The notes under the pieces are model-generated. The model was not told where the DNA came from and ran no database searches. It saw only the letters and a program-made list of their open reading frames with translations. DNA of 64,000 nucleotides from Reticulitermes speratus (lineage: Eukaryota; Arthropoda; Insecta; Blattodea; Rhinotermitidae). Shown here piece by piece: positions 35,170 to 46,008 of the stretch (its first letter is position 1; each line of letters opens with the position of its first letter). The stretch is taken from contig JAJKFL010000010.1 in the NCBI GenBank assembly GCA_021186555.1, positions 24,496,679 to 24,560,678 of the forward strand. The letters run 5' to 3'. Both the position numbers and the translations under genes were made by a program.

Positions 35170-35745
35170 TCCTTCGAAACGTCGAATTAAACTTTTGACC
35201 TTGGAAGATTGAAACACTAGGTTCGTTCGAAACGTCGAAATTAACCTCTTGACCCTATAACATTAAAACGCTAGGTTTGTTCGAAACGTAGAAATGATTT
35301 TTTATCTTGGAAGATGGAAACACTAGGTTCGTTCGAAACGTCGAAATGAACCAATTGACCCTATAAGATAAAGACACTAGGTTCGTTCGAAACATCGAAA
35401 TGAACCTCTTGACCCTATAATATGAAGACATTAGGTGTGTTCGAAACGTCGAAATGAACTTCTTCCCCCTAAAAGATGAAGGCATTAGGTTCGTTCGAAC
35501 GTCGAACTGAACCTCTGGTCCTATAAGATAAAGGCAGTAGGTTGGTTCGAAACGTCGAAACGAACCTCTTGGCCCTATAAGATGAAGACACTAGGTTCGT
35601 TCGAAACGTCCAAATTAACCTCTTGACCATGTAAGATGACAGTTTTTTTCGAAACGTCGAAATGGACCAATTACCCCTGTAACATGGAGGCACTACGTTC
35701 CTTCGAAACGTCGGGAATCAATCACCCAACGACGCAGCGTTACGT
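35170..35745. repeat. Degenerate 54-bp array, about 11 copies, in a GAAACGTC element
   Basis: Each unit has TAGGTTCGTTCGAAACGTCG, AATGAACCTCTTGACCC and TATAAGATGAAGACAC in order. Starts at 35174, 35227, 35281, 35333, 35387 and onward. The last copy runs into AATCACCCAACGACGCAGCG, the family's terminal box, so the array is an internal expansion of that element. Confidence 0.85.
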
Positions 35746-36106
35746 TCCAGACGACTCGAATCCTCAGCATTCGATGTCTTTCCGCAGAACGCAGGTTGAG
35801 TTAAGGCCAGCACTTCATTTGCAGGGACTCGCATGTAGTACCGCGCGTTACATAAATATCGGGACTGGTAGACGGCAGGGAACTGCGTGCCGAAATGTGG
35901 GTCAAAGTGGGGGTCCGGATCAATCCAAGGTCAGTCCATGTGGGATTTGTGGTAGACTAAGTGGCACTGAGACACGTTGTTCTCCATTCCACCAATACTT
36001 CATACTCATTTATATATCTACCACGGGTGCTTAGCAGCTGACAGCGTCTTTCAGTAACACACACTTAGAAAACCCTTCTTCTTCTTTTTCTACTTCTTCT
36101 TCTTCT
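35746..36106. other. Intergenic sequence with an EHWW element scrap
   Basis: 35985-36030 (CATTCCACCAATACTTCATA) matches one 91-bp monomer. A TTC-rich stretch lies at 36077-36108. Confidence 0.45.
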
Positions 36107-36346
36107 GTGACAAAACAGCCCAACTCGGGGCTTGGCCGCCTCATTGTTGAGGTTTCTATATCACACACAATTAGACACACACACCCTGTATGACTCCTCT
36201 GAACGAGTGATCAGCTCGTCGCAGAGGCCGCTAGCTACGCAACACACAACAAATACAAGGGAAGAACATCCATGCCCTCAGCGGGATTCGAACGCGCGAT
36301 CCCAGCAATCGAGCGGCTGTAGACCTCCGCCATTGACCGCACGGCC
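36107..36346 (-). mobile_element. SINE-1 copy, minus strand
   Basis: Plus-strand view shows the reversed tail (AACAGCCCAACTCGGGGCTT), GACTCCTCTGAACGAGTGAT, and the reversed head box GGGATTCGAACGCGCG. The B-box carries a substitution. Confidence 0.8.
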
Positions 36347-36480
36347 TTTGTTTAATGTTACATTACTGAATAACAAACGTAACCAAATCACAGACAGTAT
36401 GAGCCTGTTAACTAAATCAGCTTAATTAGCATTCAGAGAGTTTATCATAGTCGGGGCAAACATCAAAGGGAAGGAATTGC

Positions 36481-36481
<1 letters not shown>

Positions 36482-36514
<33 letters not shown>
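36482..36514. repeat. Microsatellite (AT)n
   Basis: Sixteen or so AT dinucleotides, just before the next 114-bp element. Confidence 0.95.
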
Positions 36515-36516
<2 letters not shown>

Positions 36517-36565
36517 GAGTATGCAAATATCCAAGACGCGAGCTTTGCAACATAAGTCCTAACTG

Positions 36566-37318
36566 AAGTACCGCCAGGTTTAACATTCACAAATTCTACG
36601 TTCTGCCCACACAGTGTATTTATGTGTTTTGTGTGGATCTCAGAACAAACAGCGATTATTTCACTGTACAACATTAACTGACTGGTTTGTATAACTGAGA
36701 CGGAGTGTGTTTACTGCGCGGTACGGACTGTATTTATGTGTTTTGTGTGGATCTCAGAACAAACAGCGATTATTTTACTGTACAGCATTAACTGACTGGT
36801 TTGTATAACTGAGACGGAGTGTGTTTACTGCGCGGTACGGACTGTATTTATGTGTTTTGTGTGGATCTCAGAACAAACAGCGATTATTTCACTGTACAGC
36901 ATTAACTGATTGGTTTGTATAACTGAGACGGAGTGTGTTTACTGCGCGGTACGGACTGTATTTATGTGTTTTGTGTGGATCTCAGAACAAACAGCGATTA
37001 TTTTACTGTACAGCATTAACTGACTGGTTTGTATAACTGAGACGGAGTGTGTTTACTGCGCGGTACGGACTGTATTTATGTGTTTTGTGTGGATCTCAGA
37101 ACAAACAGCGATTATTTCACTGTACAACATTAACTGACTGGTTTGTATAACTGAGACGGAGTGTGTTTACTGCGCGGTACGGACTGTATTTATGTGTTTT
37201 GTGTGGATCTCAGAACAAACAGCGATTATTTCACTGTACAACATTAACTGACTGGTTTGTATAACTGAGACGGAGTGTGTTTACTGCGCGGTACGGACTG
37301 AATATCTTTATATGTACA
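36566..37318 (+). repeat. 114-bp satellite-bearing element, locus 4 (about 6 monomers)
   Basis: Left end GTACCGCCAGGTTTAACATT, then CTACGTTCTGCCCACACAGT, six monomers, right end GACTGAATATCTTTATATGT. It is followed within 20 bp by another copy of the same element. Confidence 0.9.
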
Positions 37319-37324
37319 CACCTA

Positions 37325-37520
37325 AAGCCCAGTGGTTACTATATGTACCACCAAGTTTAACATTCACAAATTCTACGTTCTGCCCACACAGTGTATTTAT
37401 GTGTTTTGTGTGGATCTCAGAACAAACAGCGATTATTTCACTGTACAACATTAACTGACTGGTTTGTATAACTGAGACGGAGTGTGTTTACTGCGCGGTA
37501 CGGACTGCATATTTATGTAT
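37325..37520 (+). repeat. 114-bp element, locus 5, single-monomer form
   Basis: Complete left end (AAAGCCCAGTGGTTACTATA), one monomer, and right end (GCGCGGTACGGACTGCATAT). This looks like the unexpanded basic element of about 200 bp from which the long arrays grew. Confidence 0.85.
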
Positions 37521-38199
37521 AATTCAGGTAAAGTTAGTCTTTGAAAGGTCAATGTGATAATGTAAGTTTATTCTGTAGTAAGAACCACTTAAAGCCATTA
37601 AGTCGTTTAAGAAATGGCAGTTCATCGGATTGTAAGGTTCATTGTATTCAAATGCCTTCATTATATAACACAGTCTAAAGGTCCTTTATTTCTGCTTTAA
37701 TTCGAAATACCCTTTCATTAGCTATAATACAGCTGAACAAAAAAGAAGTCTGGCTGTTTGCCAGTATACAGTGTCACAGAGGCGTGCAGGGGGCGTGGAT
37801 GGAGTTCTGGGGAGACTGATTGAATAAGAAGTTGGGTGGGTCGATGGATATTTGAACGCTCCTCCAGCCCACAAAAAAAAATTTTTGAAATTGAGGGTAT
37901 GCTACTGGACAGACAAAAGTGGAAGATGTGATTGTACTTATAGTGGATTGATATTGACACGCATCAGCGGCTGGTGTGGCTTGTAGAGTCAGTGGGTCTG
38001 TTGGCACAATAGAATGCGAACAGGTTGTACACGACCGGGAGAGCGACGGAGAAGACGGACGAAACTTATTTTTAGGTTTCGCTTCCCTCCCCTACCCCCC
38101 CCCCCCCTCTAAAATCACAGGCGACTCCGCTGAATAACAGACTAGCACAGTGCAAGAGCAGTGAACAGTCCTGAGGTTCTGACAGCAGTCACTGCAGAT
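37521..38199. other. Intergenic sequence, nothing recognised
   Basis: A run of C lies at 38094-38107. Short minus-strand frames without resemblance. Confidence 0.4.
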
Positions 38200-38349
38200 T
38201 CGGGTGTTCTGGGATGTGACGCTGTGACATTGGGTGATTTTCGACGTTTCGAACGACATATCAAGCGGACCACGATCAGTTCTTCTTGGCCCTTGGTAAT
38301 GAAGGCAATATAATCCTTCGAAACGTCGGTAAAAGGACCCTGCGTCACA
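38200..38349. mobile_element. GAAACGTC-type element, nearly complete
   Basis: Has TTCTGGGATGTGACGCTGTG at the left and its partner CCTGCGTCACATCC at the right. Inside are GACGTTTCGAACGACA and CCTTCGAAACGTCGG in inverted orientation. The inverted ends suggest a short MITE-like element of about 140 bp. Confidence 0.6.
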
Positions 38350-38575
38350 TCCATCGCACTACAAGCCGGAAGGTCGCGGGGTCGATTCCCGATGGTTTCA
38401 TTTGAATTTTTCATTGACATAATCCTTTCAGTCGCACTATGGCCCTGGGGTCGACTCAGCCTCTAACAGAAATGAGTACCAAGAATATTTCCTGGGGGTA
38501 AAGGCGGCCGGTGCGTAGGGCTGACAATTTTATCACCTTCATGTGCCGATTGTCTAGAAATCTGGGAGCCTCAAC
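38350..38575 (+). mobile_element. SINE-3, first unit of a tandem pair
   Basis: Begins within the head (CACTACAAGCCGGAAGGTCG), keeps GGCGGCCGGTGCGTAGGGCT and breaks off at AGCCTCAACC, where the next unit starts. Confidence 0.8.
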
Positions 38576-38865
38576 CTTTGGCGCAGTTGGTAGAGGCACT
38601 GCGCTACAAGCCGGAAGGTCGCAGGTTCGATTCCCGATGGTGTCATTGTAATTTTTGACATAATCCTTTCTGTCGCACTATGGCCCTGGGGTCGACTCAG
38701 CCTCTAACTGAAATGAGTACCAGGAGTATCGCCTGGGGTGTAAAGGCGGCCGGTGCGTAGGCCTGACAACCTTACCATCTTCATGTGCCGATTGTCTATA
38801 AATCTGGGAGCCTCAACCTCCTGGAACCCTAAGGGCCTGTCCAGGCCTGTAATGGGATTGGTTTA
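38576..38865 (+). mobile_element. SINE-3, second unit of a tandem pair
   Basis: Full head (GGCGCAGTTGGTAGAGGCAC) through the tail (CTGTCCAGGCCTGTAATGGG), directly abutting the first unit with no gap. Confidence 0.85.
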
Positions 38866-39299
38866 GTTCTTTAGTACTAACCGTGATCTGCGCTGGGCAG
38901 TGAATTGTTCAAAATCTGTACAGGAACGTAACTGCCACATACTTAGCACGTAATGTCCTACACCTGACCATCAGTATAGCAACTGCTTAGTGCACCTAAA
39001 GGAATGGCGAGCTTGGCTTTTACTGTCATTTCTTATGAGGACCTGTTGAATGTTATGCAAAGTTTATAGCTTAATGGAACGTTATCATGGTACTTAATTT
39101 AATGACCTGCTTTCAGATTTCGTACGTTGCGTGACGTGAATGTTATTGACTTCAGTTAACGAATGGACGTATTGGACATCACATGTGCTATCCAGAAGGT
39201 GTTTCTAAGGACTGACGTGTCTTGGTCGATTTAGATCCGGGCGTCCCATCATGATCTAATGACAGTTCGAAATGTATCTAAGGAATCAACTTGTCCTTA
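38866..39299. other. Intergenic sequence, nothing recognised
   Basis: No feature seen before the satellite. Confidence 0.4.
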
Positions 39300-42200
39300 T
39301 GTCAGTTGGAAGATATAGTAAGGACTCATCATGTCCTTATGTCCAGTTCACAATGTATGCTAAGGACTCATCATGTCCTTATGTCCAGATCACAGATGTA
39401 TGCTAAGGACATCATCATGTCCTTATGTCCAGTTCACAGATGTATGCTAAGGACATCATCATGTCCTTATGTCCAGTCCACAGATGTATGCTAAGGACGT
39501 CATCATGTCCTTATGTCCAGTTCACAATGTATGCTAAGGACGTCATCATGTCCTTATGTCCAGTTCACAGATGTATGCTAAGACATCATCATGTCCTTAT
39601 GTCCAGTTCACAGATGTATGCTAAGGACATCATCATGTCCTTATGTCCAGTTCACAGATGTATGCTAAGGACTCATCATGTCCTTATGTCCAGTTTACAA
39701 TGTATGCTAAGACGTCATCATGTCCTTATGTCCAGTTACAATGTATGCTAAGGACTCATCATGTCCTTAGTCCAGTCCAATGTATGCTAAGGACGTCATC
39801 ATGTCCTTATGTCCAGTTACAGATGTATGCTAAGGACGTCATCATGTCCTTATGTCCAGTTCACAATGTATGCTAAGGACATCATCATGTCCTTGTCCAG
39901 TCACAGATGTATGCTAAGACGTCATCAGCTTATGTCCAGTTACAGATGTATGCTAAGGACGTCATCATGTCCTTAGTCCAGTTCACAATGTATGCAAGGA
40001 CATCATCATGTCCTTATGTCCAGTTCACAATGTATGCTAAGGACGTCATCGTCTATGTCAGTTCACAGATGTATGCTAAGGACTCACATGTCCTTATGTC
40101 CAGTTGCACAATGTATGCTAAGGACATCATCATGTCCTTATGTCCAGTTCACAGAATGTATGCTAGGACTAATCCTTATTCAGATGCTAGGCTCATTGTC
40201 CTTAGCCATCACAATGTATGCTAAGGACCATATGTTCCTTGATGTCCAGTTCGACAGATGTAGCTAAGGACAATCTTCATCCTTATGTCCAGTTCACTAA
40301 TGTATGCTGAAGGACGTCATCAAGAGTGGTCCTATGTCCAGTTCACAATGTAATTCTTAAGACATCAATCCTTATGTCCATATGGCCGTCATCGTCTCTA
40401 CAGAAATGTATGCTAAGGACGTCATCTGTGTCCTTAAATAGCTGGCGTGCTATGCCTTATTCCATTCAGGATGTATGCTAAGGACTCATCGAGTCCTTAT
40501 GTCCAGTTCTCAATGTATGCTAAGACGTCATCATGTCTTATGTCGTTACAATGTATGCTAAGGACTCATCATGTCTTATGTCCAGTTCACAGATGTATGC
40601 TAAGGACTCATCAGTGTCCTTATGTCCATTCACGATTATGCTAAGGACGCATCAGTCCTTAGTCCAGTCACAATGTATGCTTAAGGACGTCATCATGTCT
40701 TATGTCCATGTTAAATGTATGCTAAGGACGTCATCATGTCCTTATGTCCATTACAATGTATGCTAAGGACGTCACATTCTTATGTCCAGTTCACATGTAT
40801 GCTAAGGACGTCATCATGTCTTTATGTCAGTTCACAGATGTATGCTAAGGACTTCATGTCCTTATGTCCAGTCACAGATATGCTAAGGACTCATCTGTCT
40901 TATGTCAGTTCACAATGTATGCTAAGGACGTCATTCAGTCCTTAGTCCAGTTCACAATGTATGCTAAGGACGTCATCATGTCCTTATGTCCAGTTCACAA
41001 TGTATGCTAAGGACTCATCGATTCTTTATGTCCAGTTCACAGATGTATGCTAAGGACTCATCATGTCCTTATGTCCAGTTCACAGATGTATGCTAAGGAC
41101 GTCATCATGTCTTTATGTCCAGTTCACAATGTATGCTAAGGACGTCATCATGTCCTTATGTCCAGTTCACAATGTATGCTAAGGACGTCATCATGTCTTT
41201 ATGTCCAGTTCACAGATGTATGCTAAGGACGTCATCGTGTCTTATGTCCAGTTCATGTAGCTAGGACGTCATATGTCTTTAATGTCCGTTCACAATGTAT
41301 CTAGACGTTCTGTCTTATGTCCAGTTCACAATGTATGCTAAGGACGTCATCATGTCCTTATGTCCAGTTCACAATGTATGCTAAGGACGTCATCTGTCTT
41401 ATGTCCAGTTCACAATGTATGCTAAGGACGTCATCATGTCTTTATGTCCAGTTCACAGATGTATGCTAAGGACTCATCATGTCCTTATGTCCAGTTCACA
41501 ATGTATGCTAAGGACGTCATCATGTCTCTTATGTCCAGTTCACAATGTATGCTAAGGACGTCATCATGTCCTTATGTCCAGTTCACAATGTATGCTAAGG
41601 ACGTCATCATGTCCTTATGTCCAGTTCACAATGTATGCTAAGGACGTCATCATGTCCTTATGTCCAGTTCACAGATGTATGCTAAGGACGTCATCATGTC
41701 CTTATGTCCAGTTCACAGATGTATGCTAAGGACGTCATCATGTCTTAGTCCAGTTCACAATGTATGCTAAGGACGTCATCATGTCCTTATGTCCAGTTCA
41801 CAATGTATGCTAAGGACGTCATCATGTCCTTATGTCCAGTTCACAGATGTATGCTAAGGACGTCATCATGTCCTTATGTCCAGTTCACAGATGTATGCTA
41901 AGGACTCATCATGTCCTTATGTCCAGTTCACAGATGTATGCTAAGGACGTCATCATGTCCTTATGTCCAGTTCACAATGTATGCTAAGGACGTCATCATG
42001 TCCTTATGTCCAGTTCACAATGTATGCTAAGGACGTCATCATGTCCTTATGTCCAGTTCACAGATGTATGCTAAGGACGTCATCATGTCCTTATGTCCAG
42101 TTCACAGATGTATGCTAAGACTCATCATGTCCTTATGTCCAGTTCACAGATGTATGCTAAGGACATCATCATGTCCTTATGTCCAGTTCACAGATGTATG

Positions 42201-45200
42201 CTAAGGACGTCATCATGTCCTTATGTCCAGTTCACAATGTATGCTAAGGACGTCATCATGTCCTTATGTCCAGTTCACAATGTATGCTAAGGACGTCATC
42301 ATGTCCTTATGTCCAGTTACAATGTATGCTAAGGACGTTCATCATGTCCTTATGTCCAGTTCACAGATGTATGCTAAGGACTCATCATGCCCTTTATGTC
42401 CAGTTCACAGATGTATGCTAAGGACATCATCATGTCCTTATGTCCAGTTCACAATGTATGCTAAGGACATATCATGTCCTTATGTCCAGTTCACAATGTA
42501 TGCTAAGGACGTCATCATGTCTTTATGTCCAGTTCACAATGTATGCTAAGGACGTCATCATGTCTTAGTCCAGTTCACAATGTATGCTAAGGACGTCATC
42601 AGTGTCTTTATGTCCAGTTCACAGATGTATGCTAAGGACGTCATCATGTCTTTATGTCCAGTTCACAATGTATGCTAAGGACGTCATCATGTCCTTATGT
42701 CCAGTTCACAATGTATGCTAAGGACGTCATCATGTCTTTATGTCCAGTTCACAGATGTATGCTAAGGACGTCATCGTGTCTTTATGTCCAGTTCACAATG
42801 TATGCTAAGGACGTCATCGTGTCTTTATGTCCAGTTCACAGATGTATGCTAAGGACGTCATCGTGTCTTATGTCCAGTTCACAATGTATGCTAAGGACGT
42901 CATCAGTGTCTTATGTCCAGTTCACAGATGTATGCTAAGGACGTCATCATGTCTTATGTCCAGTTCACAATGTATGCTAAGGACGTCATCGTGTCTTTAT
43001 GTCCAGTTCACAATGTATGCTAAGGACGTCATCGTGTCTTTATGTCCAGTTCACGATGTATGCTAAGGACGTCATCATGTCCTTATGTCCAGTTCACAAT
43101 GTATGCTAAGGACGTCATCGTGTCTTTATGTCCAGTTCACAATGTATGCTAAGGACGTCATCATGTCCTTATGTCCAGTTCACAATGTATGCTAAGGACG
43201 TCATGTGTCTTTATGTCCAGTTCACAATGTATGCTAAGGACGTCATCGTGTCTTTATGTCCAGTTCACAGATGTATGCTAAGGACGTCATCATGTCCTTA
43301 TGTCCAGTTCACAATGTATGCTAAGGACGTCATCGTGTCTTTATGTCCAGTTCACAGATGTATGCTAAGGACGTCATCATGTCCTTATGTCCAGTTCACA
43401 ATGTATGCTAAGGACGTCATCGTGTCTTTATGTCCAGTTCACATTGTATGCTAAGGACGTCATCGTGTCTTTATGTCCAGTTCACAGATGTATGCTAAGG
43501 ACGTCATCATGTCCTTATGTCCAGTTCACAATGTATGCTAAGGACGTCATCGTGTCTTTATGTCCAGTTCACAGATGTATGCTAAGGACGTCATCATGTC
43601 CTTATGTCCAGTTCACAATGTATGCTAAGGACGTCATTGTGTCTTTATGTCCAGTTCACAATGTATGCTAAGGACGTCATCGTGTCTTTATGTCCAGTTC
43701 ACAGATATATGCTAAGGACGTCATCATGTCCTTATGTCCAGTTCACAATGTATGCTAAGGACGTCATCGTGTCTTTATGTCCAGTTCACAGATGTATGCT
43801 AAGGACGTCATCATGTCCTTATGTCCAGTTCACAATGTATGCTAAGGACGTCATCGTGTCTTTATGTCCAGTTCACAGATGTATGCTAAGGACGTCATCA
43901 TGTCCTTATGTCCAGTTCACAATGTATGCTAAGGACGTCATCGTGTCTTTATGTCCAGTTCACAATGTATGCTAAGGACGTCATCATGTCCTTATGTCCA
44001 GTTCACAATGTATGCTAAGGACGTCATCGTGTCCTTTATGTCCAGTTCACATTGTATGCTAAGGACGTCATCGTGTCTTTATGTCCAGTTCACAGATGTA
44101 TGCTAAGGACGTCATCATGTCCTTATGTCCAGTTCACAATGTATGCTAAGGACGTCATCGTGTCTTTATGTCCAGTTCACAGATGTATGCTAAGGACGTC
44201 ATCATGTCCTTATGTCCAGTTCACAATGTATGCTAAGGACGTCATCGTGTCTTTATGTCCAGTTCACATTGTATGCTAAGGACGTCATCATGTCCTTATG
44301 TCCAGTTCACAATGTATGCTAAGGACGTCATCTGTGCCTTTATGTCCAGTTCACAGATGTATGCTAAGGACGTCATCATGTCCTTATGTCCAGTTCACAA
44401 TGTATGCTAAGGACGTCATCATGTCCTTATGTCCAGTTCACAATGTATGCTAAGGACGTCATCATGTCCTTATGTCCAGTTCACAATGTATGCTAAGGAC
44501 GTCATCATGTCCTTATGTCCAGTTCACAATGTATGCTAAGGACGTCATCGTCTTATGTCCAGTTCACAATGTATGCTAAGGACGTCATCATGTCCTTATG
44601 TCCAGTTCACAATGTATGCTAAGGACGTCATCATGTCCTTATGTCCAGTTCACAATGTATGCTAAGGACGTCATCATGTCCTTATGTCCAGTTCACAATG
44701 TATGCTAAGGACGTCATCGTGTCCTTTATGTCCAGTTCACAATGTATGCTAAGGACGTCATCATGTCCTTATGTCCAGTTCACAATGTATGCTAAGGACG
44801 TCATCATGTCCTTATGTCCAGTTCACAGATGTATGCTAAGGACGTCATCATGTCCTTATGTCCAGTTCACAATGTATGCTAAGGACGTCATCGTGTCCTT
44901 TATGTCCAGTTCACATGTATGCTAAGGACGTCATCGTGTCTTTATGTCCAGTTCACAGATGTATGCTAAGGACGTCATCATGTCCTTATGTCCAGTTCAC
45001 AATGTATGCTAAGGACGTCATCGTGTCTTTATGTCCAGTTCACAGATGTATGCTAAGGACGTCATCATGTCCTTATGTCCAGTTCACAATGTATGCTAAG
45101 GACGTCATCGTGTCTTTATGTCCAGTTCACATGTATGCTAAGGACGTCATCATGTCCTTATGTCCAGTTCACAATGTATGCTAAGGACGTCATCGTGTCT

Positions 45201-45635
45201 TTATGTCCAGTTCACAGATGTATGCTAAGGACGTCATCATGTCCTTATGTCCAGTTCACAATGTATGCTAAGGACGTCATCATGTCCTTATGTCCAGTTC
45301 ACAATGTATGCTAAGGACGTCATCTGTCTTATGTCCAGTTCACAATGTATGCTAAGGACGTCATCATGTCCTTATGTCCAGTTCACAATGTATGCTAAGG
45401 ACGTCATCATGTCCTTATGTCCAGTTCACAATGTATGCTAAGGACGTCATCATGTCCTTATGTCCAGTTCACAATGTATGCTAAGGACGTCATCATGTCC
45501 TTATGTCCAGTTCACAATGTATGCTAAGGACGTCATCATGTCCTTATGTCCAGTTCACAATGTATGCTAAGGACGTCATCATGTCCTTATGTCCAGTTCA
45601 CAATGTATGCTAAGAACGTCATCATGTTCTTAACG
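39300..45635. repeat. 43/44-bp satellite array, about 145 copies
   Basis: Unit ATGTCCTTATGTCCAGTTCA, then CAATGTATGCTAAGGACGTC and ATC; the 44-bp form has CAGATG in place of CAATG. It fills 6.3 kb, the largest array here. TAAGGAC and GTCCTTA flank the eight bases GTCATCAT across the unit boundary, so every junction can form a 7-bp stem. About 39900-41300 is badly degraded with many one-base losses, while 42700-45200 is regular and partly dimeric. Numerous short open frames here are not genes. Confidence 0.95.
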
Positions 45636-45767
45636 AACGGTGCTACCTTGACAGCTTCCAAAGTAGAAGTGACCGTGACATCCTGACGTATTAGTGTTCT
45701 GTGTATTAATCTATTTCTTTAAATATGTCACCAAATAACAGACATTCCTGTACCTACCTATTTTTTT

Positions 45768-46008
45768 CTTTTTTTCAATGGCTCGATAGCCCCTAGGGGG
45801 CCTAGGCCGCCTCATTTTTCGAGGCTTCGCGATCACACACTCAGACACACCACACTCGGTAGGACTTCTCTGGACGAGTGATCAGCCTGTCGCAGAGACC
45901 TCTACCTGACAACACACAACACTCACAACAGACAGACATCCATACCCCCGGCGGGATTCGAACCCACAATCCCAGTAAGCGAGTGGCCGCAGACCCACGC
46001 CTTAGTAC
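45768..46008 (-). mobile_element. SINE-1 copy, minus strand
   Basis: Plus-strand view shows a T run, GGGGGCCTAGGCCGCCTCAT, GACGAGTGATCAGCCTGTCG and the reversed head (GGGATTCGAACCCACAATCC, CAGACCCACGCCTTAG). Close to full length. Confidence 0.85.

Noticed and set aside
39291..45441. Many short open frames in the 43-bp satellite
   Set aside because: They are recurrent readings of one satellite unit, broken at every length variant.
39300..45635. CREB/ATF site in every satellite unit (ACGTCA)
   Set aside because: The unit has GGACGTCATC, not the full TGACGTCA. A half site in a satellite is not evidence of regulation.
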